A stretch of DNA of 64,000 nt from Chloroflexota bacterium (lineage in GTDB: Bacteria > Chloroflexota > Dehalococcoidia > Lucifugimonadales > UBA826), in contig PBKS01000025.1 of assembly GCA_002722155.1 (NCBI GenBank), forward strand, positions 1 to 64,000, given 5' to 3'. A program made the translations under genes and the position numbers. Positions within the stretch are counted from its first letter, which is position 1. The number at the start of each line of letters is the position of its first letter. The notes beneath the pieces were generated by a model. The model ran no database searches. It was not told the DNA's origin and worked only from the letters and a program-made list of their open reading frames with translations. This document shows positions 1 to 9,662 of the stretch, one piece after another.

Positions 1-69
1 ACCTGACTGGGAGAGGATTTTGACGGCCTCGTCCACCGTTTTGGCATTTTCATAATCAATCCACTTCAA
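1..69 (-). CDS. N-terminus of a FAD-binding molybdenum hydroxylase subunit (CoxM/XdhB-like), truncated by window edge
   Basis: Minus strand from TTG at 69: (M)KWIDYENAKTVDEAVKILSQSG, typical N-terminus of FAD-binding CoxM-like subunits; AGGAGG upstream. Only 23 residues visible. Confidence 0.45.
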   Translation of the reverse strand, partial: MKWIDYENAKTVDEAVKILSQSG

Positions 70-311
70 GAGATTTCCTCCTTTGCCGGGGTGACTTTTT
101 GTTTAGCACCCTCCGTTCACTTTATTTTCAGCAATTCTCACAGTCTAGTCGGAACCATATTTTCCACATAAAATGGAGCCGAAATCCGGCTCAAGTCTAA
201 CATATGGCATTCAGGCTAACAATCTCAAGCGAATACCCCCCACTCATATGCCAATGAGGAGGATTCCGTACACGTCTATTCAAGGGAATATATCTTCTAG
301 TTACAGACGGC

Positions 312-3164
312 CTAATTTAATATGGGCCTTAAATATTTTCCTGTCTGAGATCCTTTGTTGTTAGAGGCATTTTCAGGAGTACCCTCATACACAAGATTAC
401 CACCCTTATCTCCTGCTCCGGGACCAAGATCTATGATCCAATCAGAGCTTTTTATCAAATCTAAATGGTGTTCAATCAATATGACAGAATTCCCTGCGTC
501 AACAAGTCTGTGTAGCACTTTGAGTAACTGAGCGCAATCTTCAAACGATAGTCCTGTAGTCGGTTCGTCCAAGATATATAGTGTCTTGCCTGTAGCTCTT
601 TTTGATAGCTCTGTCGCAAGCTTTACTCTTTGGGCTTCTCCACCGCTTAATTGCGTCGCTGGTTGCCCCAGTTTTATGTAACCCAGGCCAACATCCTGTA
701 GGGTTTGAAGTTTGTTTTTTATCCGAGGGATGTTGGAAAATATATCCAGTGCTTCTGTCACTGTTGACTGTAGAACGTCCGCGATGCTTAGGCCGCGGTA
801 TTCAATTTCCAAGGCTTCCCGGTTATATCTTTTTCCGGAACATTCTTCGCATGGGACTGATACGTCGGGGAGAAATTGCATTTCAATATTTATATATCCG
901 TCTCCAGAGCATGCTTCACATCGGCCACCTTTGACGTTGAATGAAAACCTTCCTGGTTTATATCCTCTACTTCTCGCTTCAGGAACTTGCGAAAACAACT
1001 CTCTCATTGGGGTAAATGTGCCTGTATAAGTCGCTGGGTTACTACGCGGAGTTCTACCGATGGGGGACTGATCGATATTGACTACCTTATCAATGTTGTC
1101 GAGACCTTCTATAGATTTAAATTTGCCGGGTCTATCTTTGGCTCTGTAAAAATGTTGAGAAAGTTTCTTGTATAGGACTTCGTTAATAAGGGTACTCTTG
1201 CCCGATCCAGATACCCCAGTTATGCATACAAGTATCCCTAGGGGAATGGCTACATCTATTGAATTTAAATTGTTTTGTTCTGCACCTTTGATTTCCAAGT
1301 ATTTACCGTTGGATGTGCGCCTGGTTTCAGGTGTCTTTATAATCTTCTTTCCTGATAAATATTGCCCAGTAAGTGAATATTTTGAATTCATTACTTTTGA
1401 TACAGTCCCTGAGGCGACGATTTCTCCACCATGTTCCCCTGCCCCAGGCCCCAAGTCTACAATGTGGTCAGCTGCCCTCATAATGGCTTCATCATGTTCG
1501 ACTATAAGAACGGTGTTACCGACATCGCGAAGGCCTTTTAGTGTGTTTATGAGCCGATAGTCGTCAGCGGGATGCAATCCAATTGAAGGTTCATCGCATA
1601 CATACAAAACTCCCATTAGCCCAGATCCAATTTGAGTGGCAAGCCTGATCCTCTGCGCCTCGCCGCCACTCAAAGTCGAGGCAGTGCGTGAAAGAGTTAG
1701 GTAATCAAGTCCTACGTTGAGTAAAAATTGGAGTCTTCCAGATATTTCCTTCAGTATCTGCGAGGCTATTGATTTATCTCTGTGGGACAAAGTTTTTGAA
1801 TTTTCAAGTTGCTCTATCCATTCGGTAGCCTCGGTTATGGATTTGTCAGATACATTCATGATGGTGTCTTTGCCGATTGTCACAGATAGTGATTCAGGCT
1901 TTAACCTTTGTCCATTACAGTCTTGGCAAGGAAGAGAAGTCATGTACCTCTCTATGTCTTTCCGGACGTTGTCTGATTCCGTTTCGGCATACCTGCGCTC
2001 TAAATTTCCAATCACTCCCTCAAAACGCCTATTCCATCTAAACGTTCTACCTCTTCTACTGCGGTAGGACATTTTCACCTTGTTTTTGGTTCCGTTCATT
2101 ATCACAGCCAATGTTTCAGGTTCTAGGTCCTTGATCGGCACATCTACCCGAAAAGTAGCGACCTCTGATAACGCATTTAATTGACTCATGTGCCAAGACG
2201 AGAGTGAGCCACCCCTCGACCAGCCTTCGATCCCGCCTTCTTCGATTGTTTTTGATTTGTCTGGGATCACCAAATCTGGGTCCACAACCATTTTGAAGCC
2301 CAAGCCTGTGCATGTTCCACAGGCTCCGTGCGGGTTGTTGAAACTAAAAGTTCTTGGTTCAATTTCCCCAACGCTGACATTGCAATAGACACAAGAGAAT
2401 GCCTCGGAAAAAATCATTTCCTCCTTTCCTGCAATATCTACCAAGACTATTCCGGCAGCTTGTTTTAAGGCAGCTTCTGTCGAATCGCTTATTCTGACTT
2501 TGTCCATTTTCTCGGTGATCACAAGCCTGTCAACGACTACGTCAATGTTGTGCCATTTTTGTTTATCCAGCTCGAAATTTTCGCTGAGATCTTTAATTTC
2601 ACCATTTACACGTACTCGCACAAAGCCAGATTTTCTGGCAGATTCAAATACTTCTTTATGCTCTCCTTTTCTTCTTCTTACAACGGGAGATAATATTTGG
2701 ATCCGGCTGGAAATGGGTAATCTTGTAATTGAGTCGACTATCTGTTGGACGGTCTGGCTCTGTACAGGTCTTCCGCATTTGTAACAGTGTGGCTTACCAA
2801 TTCTTGCAAAAAGCAGGCGAAGGTAGTCGAATATTTCTGTTACTGTCCCAACAGTAGATCGAGGATTATGCGAAGTGCCTTTTTGGTCGATTGAAATTGC
2901 GGGAGACAACCCTTCAATATAATCCACGTCTGGTTTGTCCATACGGCCTAGGAACTGACGTGCATATGCGGACAACGATTCTACGTATCTTCTTTGTCCT
3001 TCTGCGTAAATAGTGTCAAAAGCTAACGAGCTTTTCCCTGAACCAGAAACCCCTGTAATTACGACTAGTTTATTTCTGGGTATTGTGACATCTACGTTTT
3101 TCAGATTGTGTTCTCTAGCACCTTTCACCACTATGTTTTTCGAGAGGCTGGATTTGGGCGGCAT
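312..3164 (-). CDS. uvrA: Excinuclease ABC subunit A
   Basis: 950 aa; [37 protein letters not shown], CxxC zinc motifs, two ABC signatures (LSGGEAQR). Confidence 0.98.
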   Translation of the reverse strand: MPPKSSLSKNIVVKGAREHNLKNVDVTIPRNKLVVITGVSGSGKSSLAFDTIYAEGQRRYVESLSAYARQFLGRMDKPDVDYIEGLSPAISIDQKGTSHNPRSTVGTVTEIFDYLRLLFARIGKPHCYKCGRPVQSQTVQQIVDSITRLPISSRIQILSPVVRRRKGEHKEVFESARKSGFVRVRVNGEIKDLSENFELDKQKWHNIDVVVDRLVITEKMDKVRISDSTEAALKQAAGIVLVDIAGKEEMIFSEAFSCVYCNVSVGEIEPRTFSFNNPHGACGTCTGLGFKMVVDPDLVIPDKSKTIEEGGIEGWSRGGSLSSWHMSQLNALSEVATFRVDVPIKDLEPETLAVIMNGTKNKVKMSYRSRRGRTFRWNRRFEGVIGNLERRYAETESDNVRKDIERYMTSLPCQDCNGQRLKPESLSVTIGKDTIMNVSDKSITEATEWIEQLENSKTLSHRDKSIASQILKEISGRLQFLLNVGLDYLTLSRTASTLSGGEAQRIRLATQIGSGLMGVLYVCDEPSIGLHPADDYRLINTLKGLRDVGNTVLIVEHDEAIMRAADHIVDLGPGAGEHGGEIVASGTVSKVMNSKYSLTGQYLSGKKIIKTPETRRTSNGKYLEIKGAEQNNLNSIDVAIPLGILVCITGVSGSGKSTLINEVLYKKLSQHFYRAKDRPGKFKSIEGLDNIDKVVNIDQSPIGRTPRSNPATYTGTFTPMRELFSQVPEARSRGYKPGRFSFNVKGGRCEACSGDGYINIEMQFLPDVSVPCEECSGKRYNREALEIEYRGLSIADVLQSTVTEALDIFSNIPRIKNKLQTLQDVGLGYIKLGQPATQLSGGEAQRVKLATELSKRATGKTLYILDEPTTGLSFEDCAQLLKVLHRLVDAGNSVILIEHHLDLIKSSDWIIDLGPGAGDKGGNLVYEGTPENASNNKGSQTGKYLRPILN

Positions 3165-3375
3165 AACACACTCTAATCTATATGGATTGACCTTAAAAAG
3201 GACTTTCGTTTGATTCTAACATTTTGCTGGGCAATTTCGGGATTAATCGCTAAGCTTTTTTAATGGCGGATTGACCTCAGCTATATACCGTCAATACAAT
3301 CGGCGAGGAGCTTTGAGTCATTTCGAATAATTTACTATGAATTCGGTGAAATATAGGAGAAGGAGCATTGTGCAT

Positions 3376-3789
3376 ATGAGTGCTAGTTATAATAAACCAA
3401 TTCCGGTGCCTACTCCAGAGTCGGATGTCTTTTGGGAGAAGGCAAAAAAACATGAACTGTGGATACAGAGATGTTTGAGTTGCGATAACCCTTTTTTCTA
3501 TCCGAGAATGAATTGTCCGAATTGTCTATCTGACAAACTTGAATGGTTTAAAACTGCAGGCCTGGGAACCCTTTATTCCTACATGATTAACCACCGCCCG
3601 GTCCCAGGTTTTGAAGAAGATGCCCCTTATGCAATTGCTATCATCCAACTGGAGGAAGGTCCTAGGATGATGACCAATATAGTGGGAATAGAAAATACAC
3701 CTGAAAATCTTGTGCTAGATATGAAATTGAAAGTGGTATTTGAAGATATCGACGATGACATTGCGATTCCTAAATGGGAACCTGCCTAG
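3376..3789 (+). CDS. Zn-ribbon/OB-fold protein (DUF35 type, acyl-CoA/thiolase partner)
   Basis: CLSCDNPFFYPRMNCPNC zinc ribbon followed by OB-like region; directly upstream of a thiolase. ORF open from 3337; ATG 3376 or 3337 possible. Confidence 0.85.
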   Translation: MSASYNKPIPVPTPESDVFWEKAKKHELWIQRCLSCDNPFFYPRMNCPNCLSDKLEWFKTAGLGTLYSYMINHRPVPGFEEDAPYAIAIIQLEEGPRMMTNIVGIENTPENLVLDMKLKVVFEDIDDDIAIPKWEPA

Positions 3790-3829
3790 ATTGCCCTTCA
3801 TCACATAAATTCTAAATAGGGAGGTAGAT

Positions 3830-5011
3830 ATGGATTCATTAAGATATAAAGCGGCTATAGTGGGTGCTTCGGAAACTACAGAGTTAGGTTCCATACCTGA
3901 TAAAACAGCGTTTCAACTTCACGTTGACGCAGCAGTAAATGCAATCAAAGATTGTGAAATAGATAAAAATGAAATTGATGGAATCGCCACTACCATGAAT
4001 CCAGCAGCTTTGGCGCATTACTTAGGGATTGTGCCAAGATGGATTGATAATACCCAGGTTGGTGGAACTTCATTTTTGGTTCATGTGAGGCACGCAGTCG
4101 CAGCTATCGCGAGTGGTTTGTGTGAAACGGTGTTGGTTGCGATGGCCGAAAGTGGAAGAAACAGAGTTGGGGAGCAAACCGGAAGAATAGGGGATGTTTC
4201 TTCTATGTCAGGAGGGAGAAGAGATAGTTCTTTTCCCGGTCAGTTTGAGTCAATATATGGGGTTGCAGGTCCGACTACTCAATTCGGTATGGGTGTACTT
4301 CGCTACATGCAGGAAACGGGATTAACCCACGAGCAACTGGCCTCCGTTCCTGTTGCGCAGCGTAAATGGGCCAATAAAGTTCCCAGAGCGATGTACGGGG
4401 ATATAATTTCGGTTCAAGATGTGTTTGACAGCAGGATGATTTGTTACCCGTTTCATCTACTAGAGTGTTGCTTGGTGACTGACGGTGGTGGGGCTCTTAT
4501 CATCACCAGCTCAGATAGGGCCAAGTCTTTTCCAACTAAACCTGTTTATATATTGGGTACAGGAGAATCTGTTGAAAGTCCGATAGTGAGTCAAATGTAT
4601 GATATGACTAGCTCAGCGGCCTTTAAAACTTCAAGTAAAAAAGCCTTCGAGGAATCAGGTGTAACTCACAACGATATAGATCACCTCATGATCTATGATG
4701 CGTTTGCCCATTTGCCGATATATGGTCTGGAAGATTTAGGTTTTGTGAAAAGAGGTGAAGCGGGGTCTTATATTGAGGAAGGAAATACATCCCCGGGAGG
4801 TAAACTGCCTATGAATACAAATGGAGGAGGACTTTCCTATACCCATTCAGGCATGTATGGAATGTATGCTATTCAAGAGTCGGTAAGGCAGGTTAGGGGA
4901 GAGGCTGCTCATCAAGTCGACGGAGTTAAAACCTCATTTTGTCAAGGAGTTGGAGGAATGTTCATGGCGGCTGGAAGCCTCGTATTTACCAATGAAGAAC
5001 CGCATACTTAA
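3830..5011 (+). CDS. Thiolase family protein (SCP2/lipid-transfer type acetyl-CoA acetyltransferase-like)
   Basis: Thiolase-fold sequence with MNTNGGGLSYTHSGMYGMYAIQE; paired with DUF35 protein. Confidence 0.88.
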   Translation: MDSLRYKAAIVGASETTELGSIPDKTAFQLHVDAAVNAIKDCEIDKNEIDGIATTMNPAALAHYLGIVPRWIDNTQVGGTSFLVHVRHAVAAIASGLCETVLVAMAESGRNRVGEQTGRIGDVSSMSGGRRDSSFPGQFESIYGVAGPTTQFGMGVLRYMQETGLTHEQLASVPVAQRKWANKVPRAMYGDIISVQDVFDSRMICYPFHLLECCLVTDGGGALIITSSDRAKSFPTKPVYILGTGESVESPIVSQMYDMTSSAAFKTSSKKAFEESGVTHNDIDHLMIYDAFAHLPIYGLEDLGFVKRGEAGSYIEEGNTSPGGKLPMNTNGGGLSYTHSGMYGMYAIQESVRQVRGEAAHQVDGVKTSFCQGVGGMFMAAGSLVFTNEEPHT

Positions 5012-5028
5012 AGGGGTAACATGACCAT

Positions 5029-5739
5029 ATGACTGAAATTTTATGCTATGAGGATAGCTATTTACGAGAGTGCAAAGCTACGGTAACAGAGATTGTAGGC
5101 TCAGGGGTTGTGTTGGATCAAACGGTATTCTATCCAGGAGGGGGCGGGCAACCTTGCGACACAGGAACATTGGAATGGGATGGTGAGATATCAGAAGTTT
5201 CCGAGGTTTCTAGAATCAATAGTAAGTTGGTCCATCAGGTAACTGGAGAAATTCCCTACATTGGTCAAATCGTTGTTGCTAAGATCAGCTGGGAGAAACG
5301 TTATCAACTCATGAGAACGCATACGGCCCTACATATTTTATGTGGAGTTGTTTGGAGAGACTATTCTGCCCAGGTGACTGGTGGAAATATGACACCCCTC
5401 CGGGCCCGTATGGATTTTGAACTTGCTGAAATGTCCTCAGGATTTGCCTCGGAGATGGAAACTCTTGTCAATAAGGAAGTTAAATCAGAAAGAGACATAA
5501 AAGTATCTAATCTACCCAGGATTGAAGCTTTTAAAATTCCAGATCTCATAAGGATGAAAATAAATAAACTGCCTCCTGCTATTGAAGAGGTGCGCATAGT
5601 TGACATATCGGGGTTAGATTTGCAGGCTGATGGAGGAACGCACGTTAACAATACGAGAGAAGTTGGAAAAATAAGGGTTGTAGGGCATGAAAGTAAAGGG
5701 CGAATAAATAAAAGATTGCGTATCGAAATAGATTATTAA
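5029..5739 (+). CDS. Alanyl-tRNA editing protein (AlaX family)
   Basis: FYPGGGGQPCDTG, RTHTALHIL, LDLQADGGTHVNNTREVG. Confidence 0.9.
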   Translation: MTEILCYEDSYLRECKATVTEIVGSGVVLDQTVFYPGGGGQPCDTGTLEWDGEISEVSEVSRINSKLVHQVTGEIPYIGQIVVAKISWEKRYQLMRTHTALHILCGVVWRDYSAQVTGGNMTPLRARMDFELAEMSSGFASEMETLVNKEVKSERDIKVSNLPRIEAFKIPDLIRMKINKLPPAIEEVRIVDISGLDLQADGGTHVNNTREVGKIRVVGHESKGRINKRLRIEIDY

Positions 5740-5838
5740 AGAAGGATGGTTAGTTTGCCTCAAAAGGCTGGGATACTTTCTGGATATAGATGTTAGCATT
5801 TTTTGAAGGATGTCCCTATTTTACTTAGGAGATATATT

Positions 5839-7032
5839 ATGACGTTTGATTTTGGAAGCATGCTTGCACATAACTTACCGAAGACCACAAGAGTCACCCC
5901 TGACAAAAAGGGGAAATATGATTTTGCGGTAGCTTACCCTGACCCTGTGTCTTTGCCACATGCTGAAATTTTGGAATGCTTAAAAGAGGCATTAGGAAAA
6001 TCAGGTTCTGAGTTGGCTGTTTACCCACATCCTCAGGGCAATACACCTCTCAGGCAATATGTCGCTGAAAAAATTGGAAGAGATCGAGATATATATGTTT
6101 CGGAAGATGACATCATTTTGGGGAACGGATCGGGTCAGACAATTGACATGATATGCACAGTGCTTTTGAATCCTGGAGATGTAGCAATTACCGACAGTTT
6201 TGTCTATGGCGGTACCTTGAATACTCTTCGAAGGCATTTTGCTGATATAAGGGGAGTTGATTCGGATGAAAAAGGTATGGACCCGGAAAAATTAGATGTA
6301 GCGATATCTGCTGCTATTAAATCGGGACGTAAACCAAAGTTTGTTTATTTGATTGCTACTTTCCAGAACCCACAAGGGTGGACCATTCCTGAAGAACGAA
6401 GAAAAGAACTGTTGGCTGTAACTCAAAAACATGGAGTGCCCATATTAGAAGACGATTGTTACGCTGATAACAGATATGATGGAGATCTTCCTACCTCCAT
6501 AGTTAACCTGGATGATGCTAGTAGTGTAATTTACGTGGGTTCATTTTCGAAAACTATCGCTCCAGGGATGAGTCTGGGGTATATGACAGGTCCAAAATTA
6601 ATCTTGGATAGAGCCATGGGTGTAAAGAGTGGGCGAGTAAGTGAATTTACAGCTATGGCAGTGGAAAACTATGCCAGGAAATATTTAGATGTTCATATTG
6701 AAGAAATAAATAGCATACAAAGGACAAAAAGAGACGCTATGTTGGCGGCTCTAGGTGAAAATTTTGGAACAAGTGCCAAGTGGAGTAATCCGGATGGTGG
6801 ACTTTATATTTGGGTGAAATTGAAGGAAGGTTCAGACATACTGGCTTTACATCAAAGATCTGTATCGGAAATTGACGTTGGATTTCATCCTGGCACCAAC
6901 TACTCTCCTAGTGGTGAAACTGGTCAGGATCACATCAGGCTTTGCTACGGGTACAATGAGCCAGAGGATATCAGTGAAGGGATCAGTCGCCTTGCCGACT
7001 TCCTTCACAGGGAAGGGGTATTGGATTCATAG
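5839..7032 (+). CDS. PLP-dependent aminotransferase (class I/II, MocR/2-aminoadipate-type)
   Basis: YVGSFSKTIAPGMSLGY PLP lysine motif, GNGSGQTIDM; ATG 5839 preceded by TAGGAGA. Confidence 0.88.
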   Translation: MTFDFGSMLAHNLPKTTRVTPDKKGKYDFAVAYPDPVSLPHAEILECLKEALGKSGSELAVYPHPQGNTPLRQYVAEKIGRDRDIYVSEDDIILGNGSGQTIDMICTVLLNPGDVAITDSFVYGGTLNTLRRHFADIRGVDSDEKGMDPEKLDVAISAAIKSGRKPKFVYLIATFQNPQGWTIPEERRKELLAVTQKHGVPILEDDCYADNRYDGDLPTSIVNLDDASSVIYVGSFSKTIAPGMSLGYMTGPKLILDRAMGVKSGRVSEFTAMAVENYARKYLDVHIEEINSIQRTKRDAMLAALGENFGTSAKWSNPDGGLYIWVKLKEGSDILALHQRSVSEIDVGFHPGTNYSPSGETGQDHIRLCYGYNEPEDISEGISRLADFLHREGVLDS

Positions 7033-7050
7033 ACATTGGGTATTATCTAT

Positions 7051-7728
7051 TTAATTCCTGCTAAATTTGAACAGCAGATCCATATTAAGGGTGCTGGAAA
7101 TGCTTCGAGCTTCTCTTTTGAGCAATATTAAGCATAGCTCAATTCTTTTTGTGGGAGATGATTCCTCTAGTATTTCTTGGCGTATCTTGTTGGAGGCTTG
7201 GAGTAGCTGACCTAGAAAGAAGGATAATTTTTCAGGCTCATCTGGGATTGGGGTTTCCGCATTTCTAACCCAGCCTCCGTTGAGATCAACAATTGATTTT
7301 AAATGCCTGGATGCTGCCTCTTGAGCTTCATACCTGGATTCTGCGGCAATTTCCTGAAAGTTGTCTCCAGTATGTGTTTCTACCAATGCTTCAAGGTAGG
7401 ACTTTTCCTCGATTAATTCCAATATCGTAAATCGAGCTTCTCCTACGGCATTCAAATATAGACGGTTTTGTGAAATTTCTCTCATTTGCGTTATTTTCGC
7501 CAAAGTGCCCACCCTATGAGGTACTGCCGTACTTCCTACTTCTTTTCCTTCCTTGATTAGCACGATGCCAAATTTTGAGTCAGATTCCAAGCAGTCCTGG
7601 ATCATTGAATGGTATCGGTCTTCAAATATTTGAAGGGGTATTGTACCCCCAGGGAAAAGGACAGTGCTGAGGGGGAATAGAGGTATTTTTTGTGTTTCCC
7701 TGTTCACTTTTAGATCCTCATGGTTCAC
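7051..7728 (-). CDS. Lon N-terminal substrate-binding domain protein
   Basis: IPLFPLSTVLFPGGTIPLQIFEDRY...FGIVLI, stand-alone LON-SB. Confidence 0.9.
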   Translation of the reverse strand: MNHEDLKVNRETQKIPLFPLSTVLFPGGTIPLQIFEDRYHSMIQDCLESDSKFGIVLIKEGKEVGSTAVPHRVGTLAKITQMREISQNRLYLNAVGEARFTILELIEEKSYLEALVETHTGDNFQEIAAESRYEAQEAASRHLKSIVDLNGGWVRNAETPIPDEPEKLSFFLGQLLQASNKIRQEILEESSPTKRIELCLILLKREARSISSTLNMDLLFKFSRN

Positions 7729-7874
7729 GTATAAGCAGTTTGAGATTCCAGTGTATTATAGTTGTATTATTCTGATACCGGTAACATTGATCTAATTTAC
7801 TGTGGTTGATAGGCTTGATGCAAGTACGTCTATGGACACATTAGCATCCCTTATTAATAGAACTTGGAGACCAA

Positions 7875-9020
7875 ATGCACGAAGTATTCAGTGATGCCAT
7901 TGATAGACTGAGCAACGGAGAAAAAGTTGTCGTCGCAACGGTGGTTCGCACAAAAGGATCTACTCCACAAAAACCTGGGGCCAAGTTGCTTGTAAGAGAA
8001 GATGGTTCTGGTGCTGGGACCCTTGGAGGAGGCTGCGTGGAAGGAGATATTTGGTTTGCTGCAAAACAGTTGATGGAGGACGGTGGGGGCACTGAATACC
8101 GGGAGTATGAATTAAATGAGGATTTGGCTGCAGATGACGGGTTGGTGTGTGGAGGGACGATGTATTTTCTAATTGACCCTGTGTATTCGCCAGATTCTTA
8201 TTTGCCATATGCTTCTGAAATATATAAAGCTTATTCGGGTGAAGGGGCCGTTGCTTTGGCCACAGTAGTTAAAAGTGGGAATGTCGGAGATTCAAAGATA
8301 GGCGATAAGTTGTTTGTGAGAGAAAATGGGGAATGTGAAGGCTCTATTGGTAGTGGCAAAGAAGATAAGGATGCAAAAGATAAAGCCTTCGAACTCATGA
8401 TACATGGCCGGAACGAGTATGTTAGAACAGAATCAGGAACTGAATATTTTATTGAAGCATATACCACGCCACCTCAGTTGGTTATTTGTGGTGGTGGTCA
8501 TGTTTCCCGAGCTATAGCTTCACTAGCAAAACCTTTGGAGTTCAGACTTTTTATTACGGACGATAGAGAAGAATTTGCAAATCCAGATCGATTCCCTGAA
8601 GCAGACATAATAATCTCCGAAGCTCCGGAATCGGCACTCCCAAAATTACCGATAAATCCAAACACCTTTATCGTTGTAGCGACAAGAGGTCATCGATATG
8701 ACAATGTTGCCTTGTTAGCTGCTGCGAAAACATCTGCAAAATATGTGGGATTGATGGGTAGCAAACGGAAGACCATTCTGATTTATGAAGATCTTATTCG
8801 TGAAGGGCTTGAGTATGAACGTATAAATGAAATAAGGTCCCCGATTGGCCTCGATATCAGGGCTCGAACCCCAGAAGAAATTGCCGTCAGCATCATGTCA
8901 GAGATACTGATGTTCCGACTTGGTGGGTCGGGAATTCCTATGAAGCTGGACAAAAAACAAATTGATCGTATTAAAGATAAAGTTGATCGAGATACAAAGA
9001 ATTTTGCGGAAGCCACTTAG
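7875..9020 (+). CDS. XdhC/CoxI family protein (molybdenum hydroxylase maturation)
   Basis: VATVVRTKGSTPQKPGAKLLV...GTLGGGCVEGD; Rossmann LVICGGGHVSRAIA; YVGLMGSKRK. Confidence 0.93.
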   Translation: MHEVFSDAIDRLSNGEKVVVATVVRTKGSTPQKPGAKLLVREDGSGAGTLGGGCVEGDIWFAAKQLMEDGGGTEYREYELNEDLAADDGLVCGGTMYFLIDPVYSPDSYLPYASEIYKAYSGEGAVALATVVKSGNVGDSKIGDKLFVRENGECEGSIGSGKEDKDAKDKAFELMIHGRNEYVRTESGTEYFIEAYTTPPQLVICGGGHVSRAIASLAKPLEFRLFITDDREEFANPDRFPEADIIISEAPESALPKLPINPNTFIVVATRGHRYDNVALLAAAKTSAKYVGLMGSKRKTILIYEDLIREGLEYERINEIRSPIGLDIRARTPEEIAVSIMSEILMFRLGGSGIPMKLDKKQIDRIKDKVDRDTKNFAEAT

Positions 9021-9028
9021 GTCATATA

Positions 9029-9643
9029 TTGTCAGTAACAGGTATTTTGACTGCTGCTGGTTTATCTACCAGAATGGGGACTCCTAAGGCTCTCCTTCCT
9101 TGGCGAAATACCACTTTGGTAATTCATCAGATTAGTACATTGGTGGCGGGTGGTTGTGATCATGTTGTTATAGTACTTGGTCACCAATGTGCCAGCGTAT
9201 CGGACGAGATAATTGCGGCATTTACCCCGAGTTATCCGATCACAATGACTTGCAACATCGATTATAAGGTAGGGAGAGCGACCAGTATAAAGCAAGGAAT
9301 TCTGTCAGCACCTATCGACTCAAGGACCTTTGTGATCATTGGTGTTGACCAGCCAACGGATAAGAGCATCGTCGCAAGACTTATAGATGAGCATATCGGT
9401 AAAGATACGCTCATCACTTCCCCCCGCTACAAAGGTCGGGGTGGGCATCCAGTTTTATTTTCCAGTGATCTGAAAAACCAATTATTAAGAATCGACGACG
9501 ATACCCAGGGATTGAAGCCGGTGTTTGAAAATTATCGGTCTTGTCTAAATCGGATAGATTTTGAGACAGATCAAGTTATAGTAGATTTAAATGATTATGA
9601 TGACTATTTAAAACAATATCGCTTGTTTGGTGTAGGGAATTGA
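9029..9643 (+). CDS. MobA-like NTP transferase / molybdenum cofactor cytidylyltransferase-like
   Basis: GILTAAGLSTRMGTPKALLPW; GVDQP; downstream of xdhC-like gene. TTG start. Confidence 0.85.
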   Translation: MSVTGILTAAGLSTRMGTPKALLPWRNTTLVIHQISTLVAGGCDHVVIVLGHQCASVSDEIIAAFTPSYPITMTCNIDYKVGRATSIKQGILSAPIDSRTFVIIGVDQPTDKSIVARLIDEHIGKDTLITSPRYKGRGGHPVLFSSDLKNQLLRIDDDTQGLKPVFENYRSCLNRIDFETDQVIVDLNDYDDYLKQYRLFGVGN

Positions 9644-9662
9644 AATGAGGTTCATATTCATT

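Noticed and set aside
175-191. GAGCCG-AAATC-CGGCTC hairpin in the intergenic region left of uvrA
   Set aside because: Only 6-bp stem with no T-tract; not enough to call a terminator or operator.
602-3213. Several plus-strand ORFs (602-934, 1168-1560, 1717-2067, 2500-2784 etc.) inside uvrA
   Set aside because: Antisense shadows of a clear uvrA gene; translations look non-protein-like. The same reasoning excludes other antisense ORFs across the window.
5029-5739. AlaX with DGGTHV instead of a Cys-containing CxGTHV motif, considered as loss of zinc site
   Set aside because: To my recollection this ADGGTHV form occurs in ordinary AlaX-M/L members; not treated as unusual.
8860-8880. GGGCTCGAACCCC resembling a tRNA T-arm
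   Set aside because: Lies inside the XdhC coding sequence in frame and no cloverleaf can be drawn around it.
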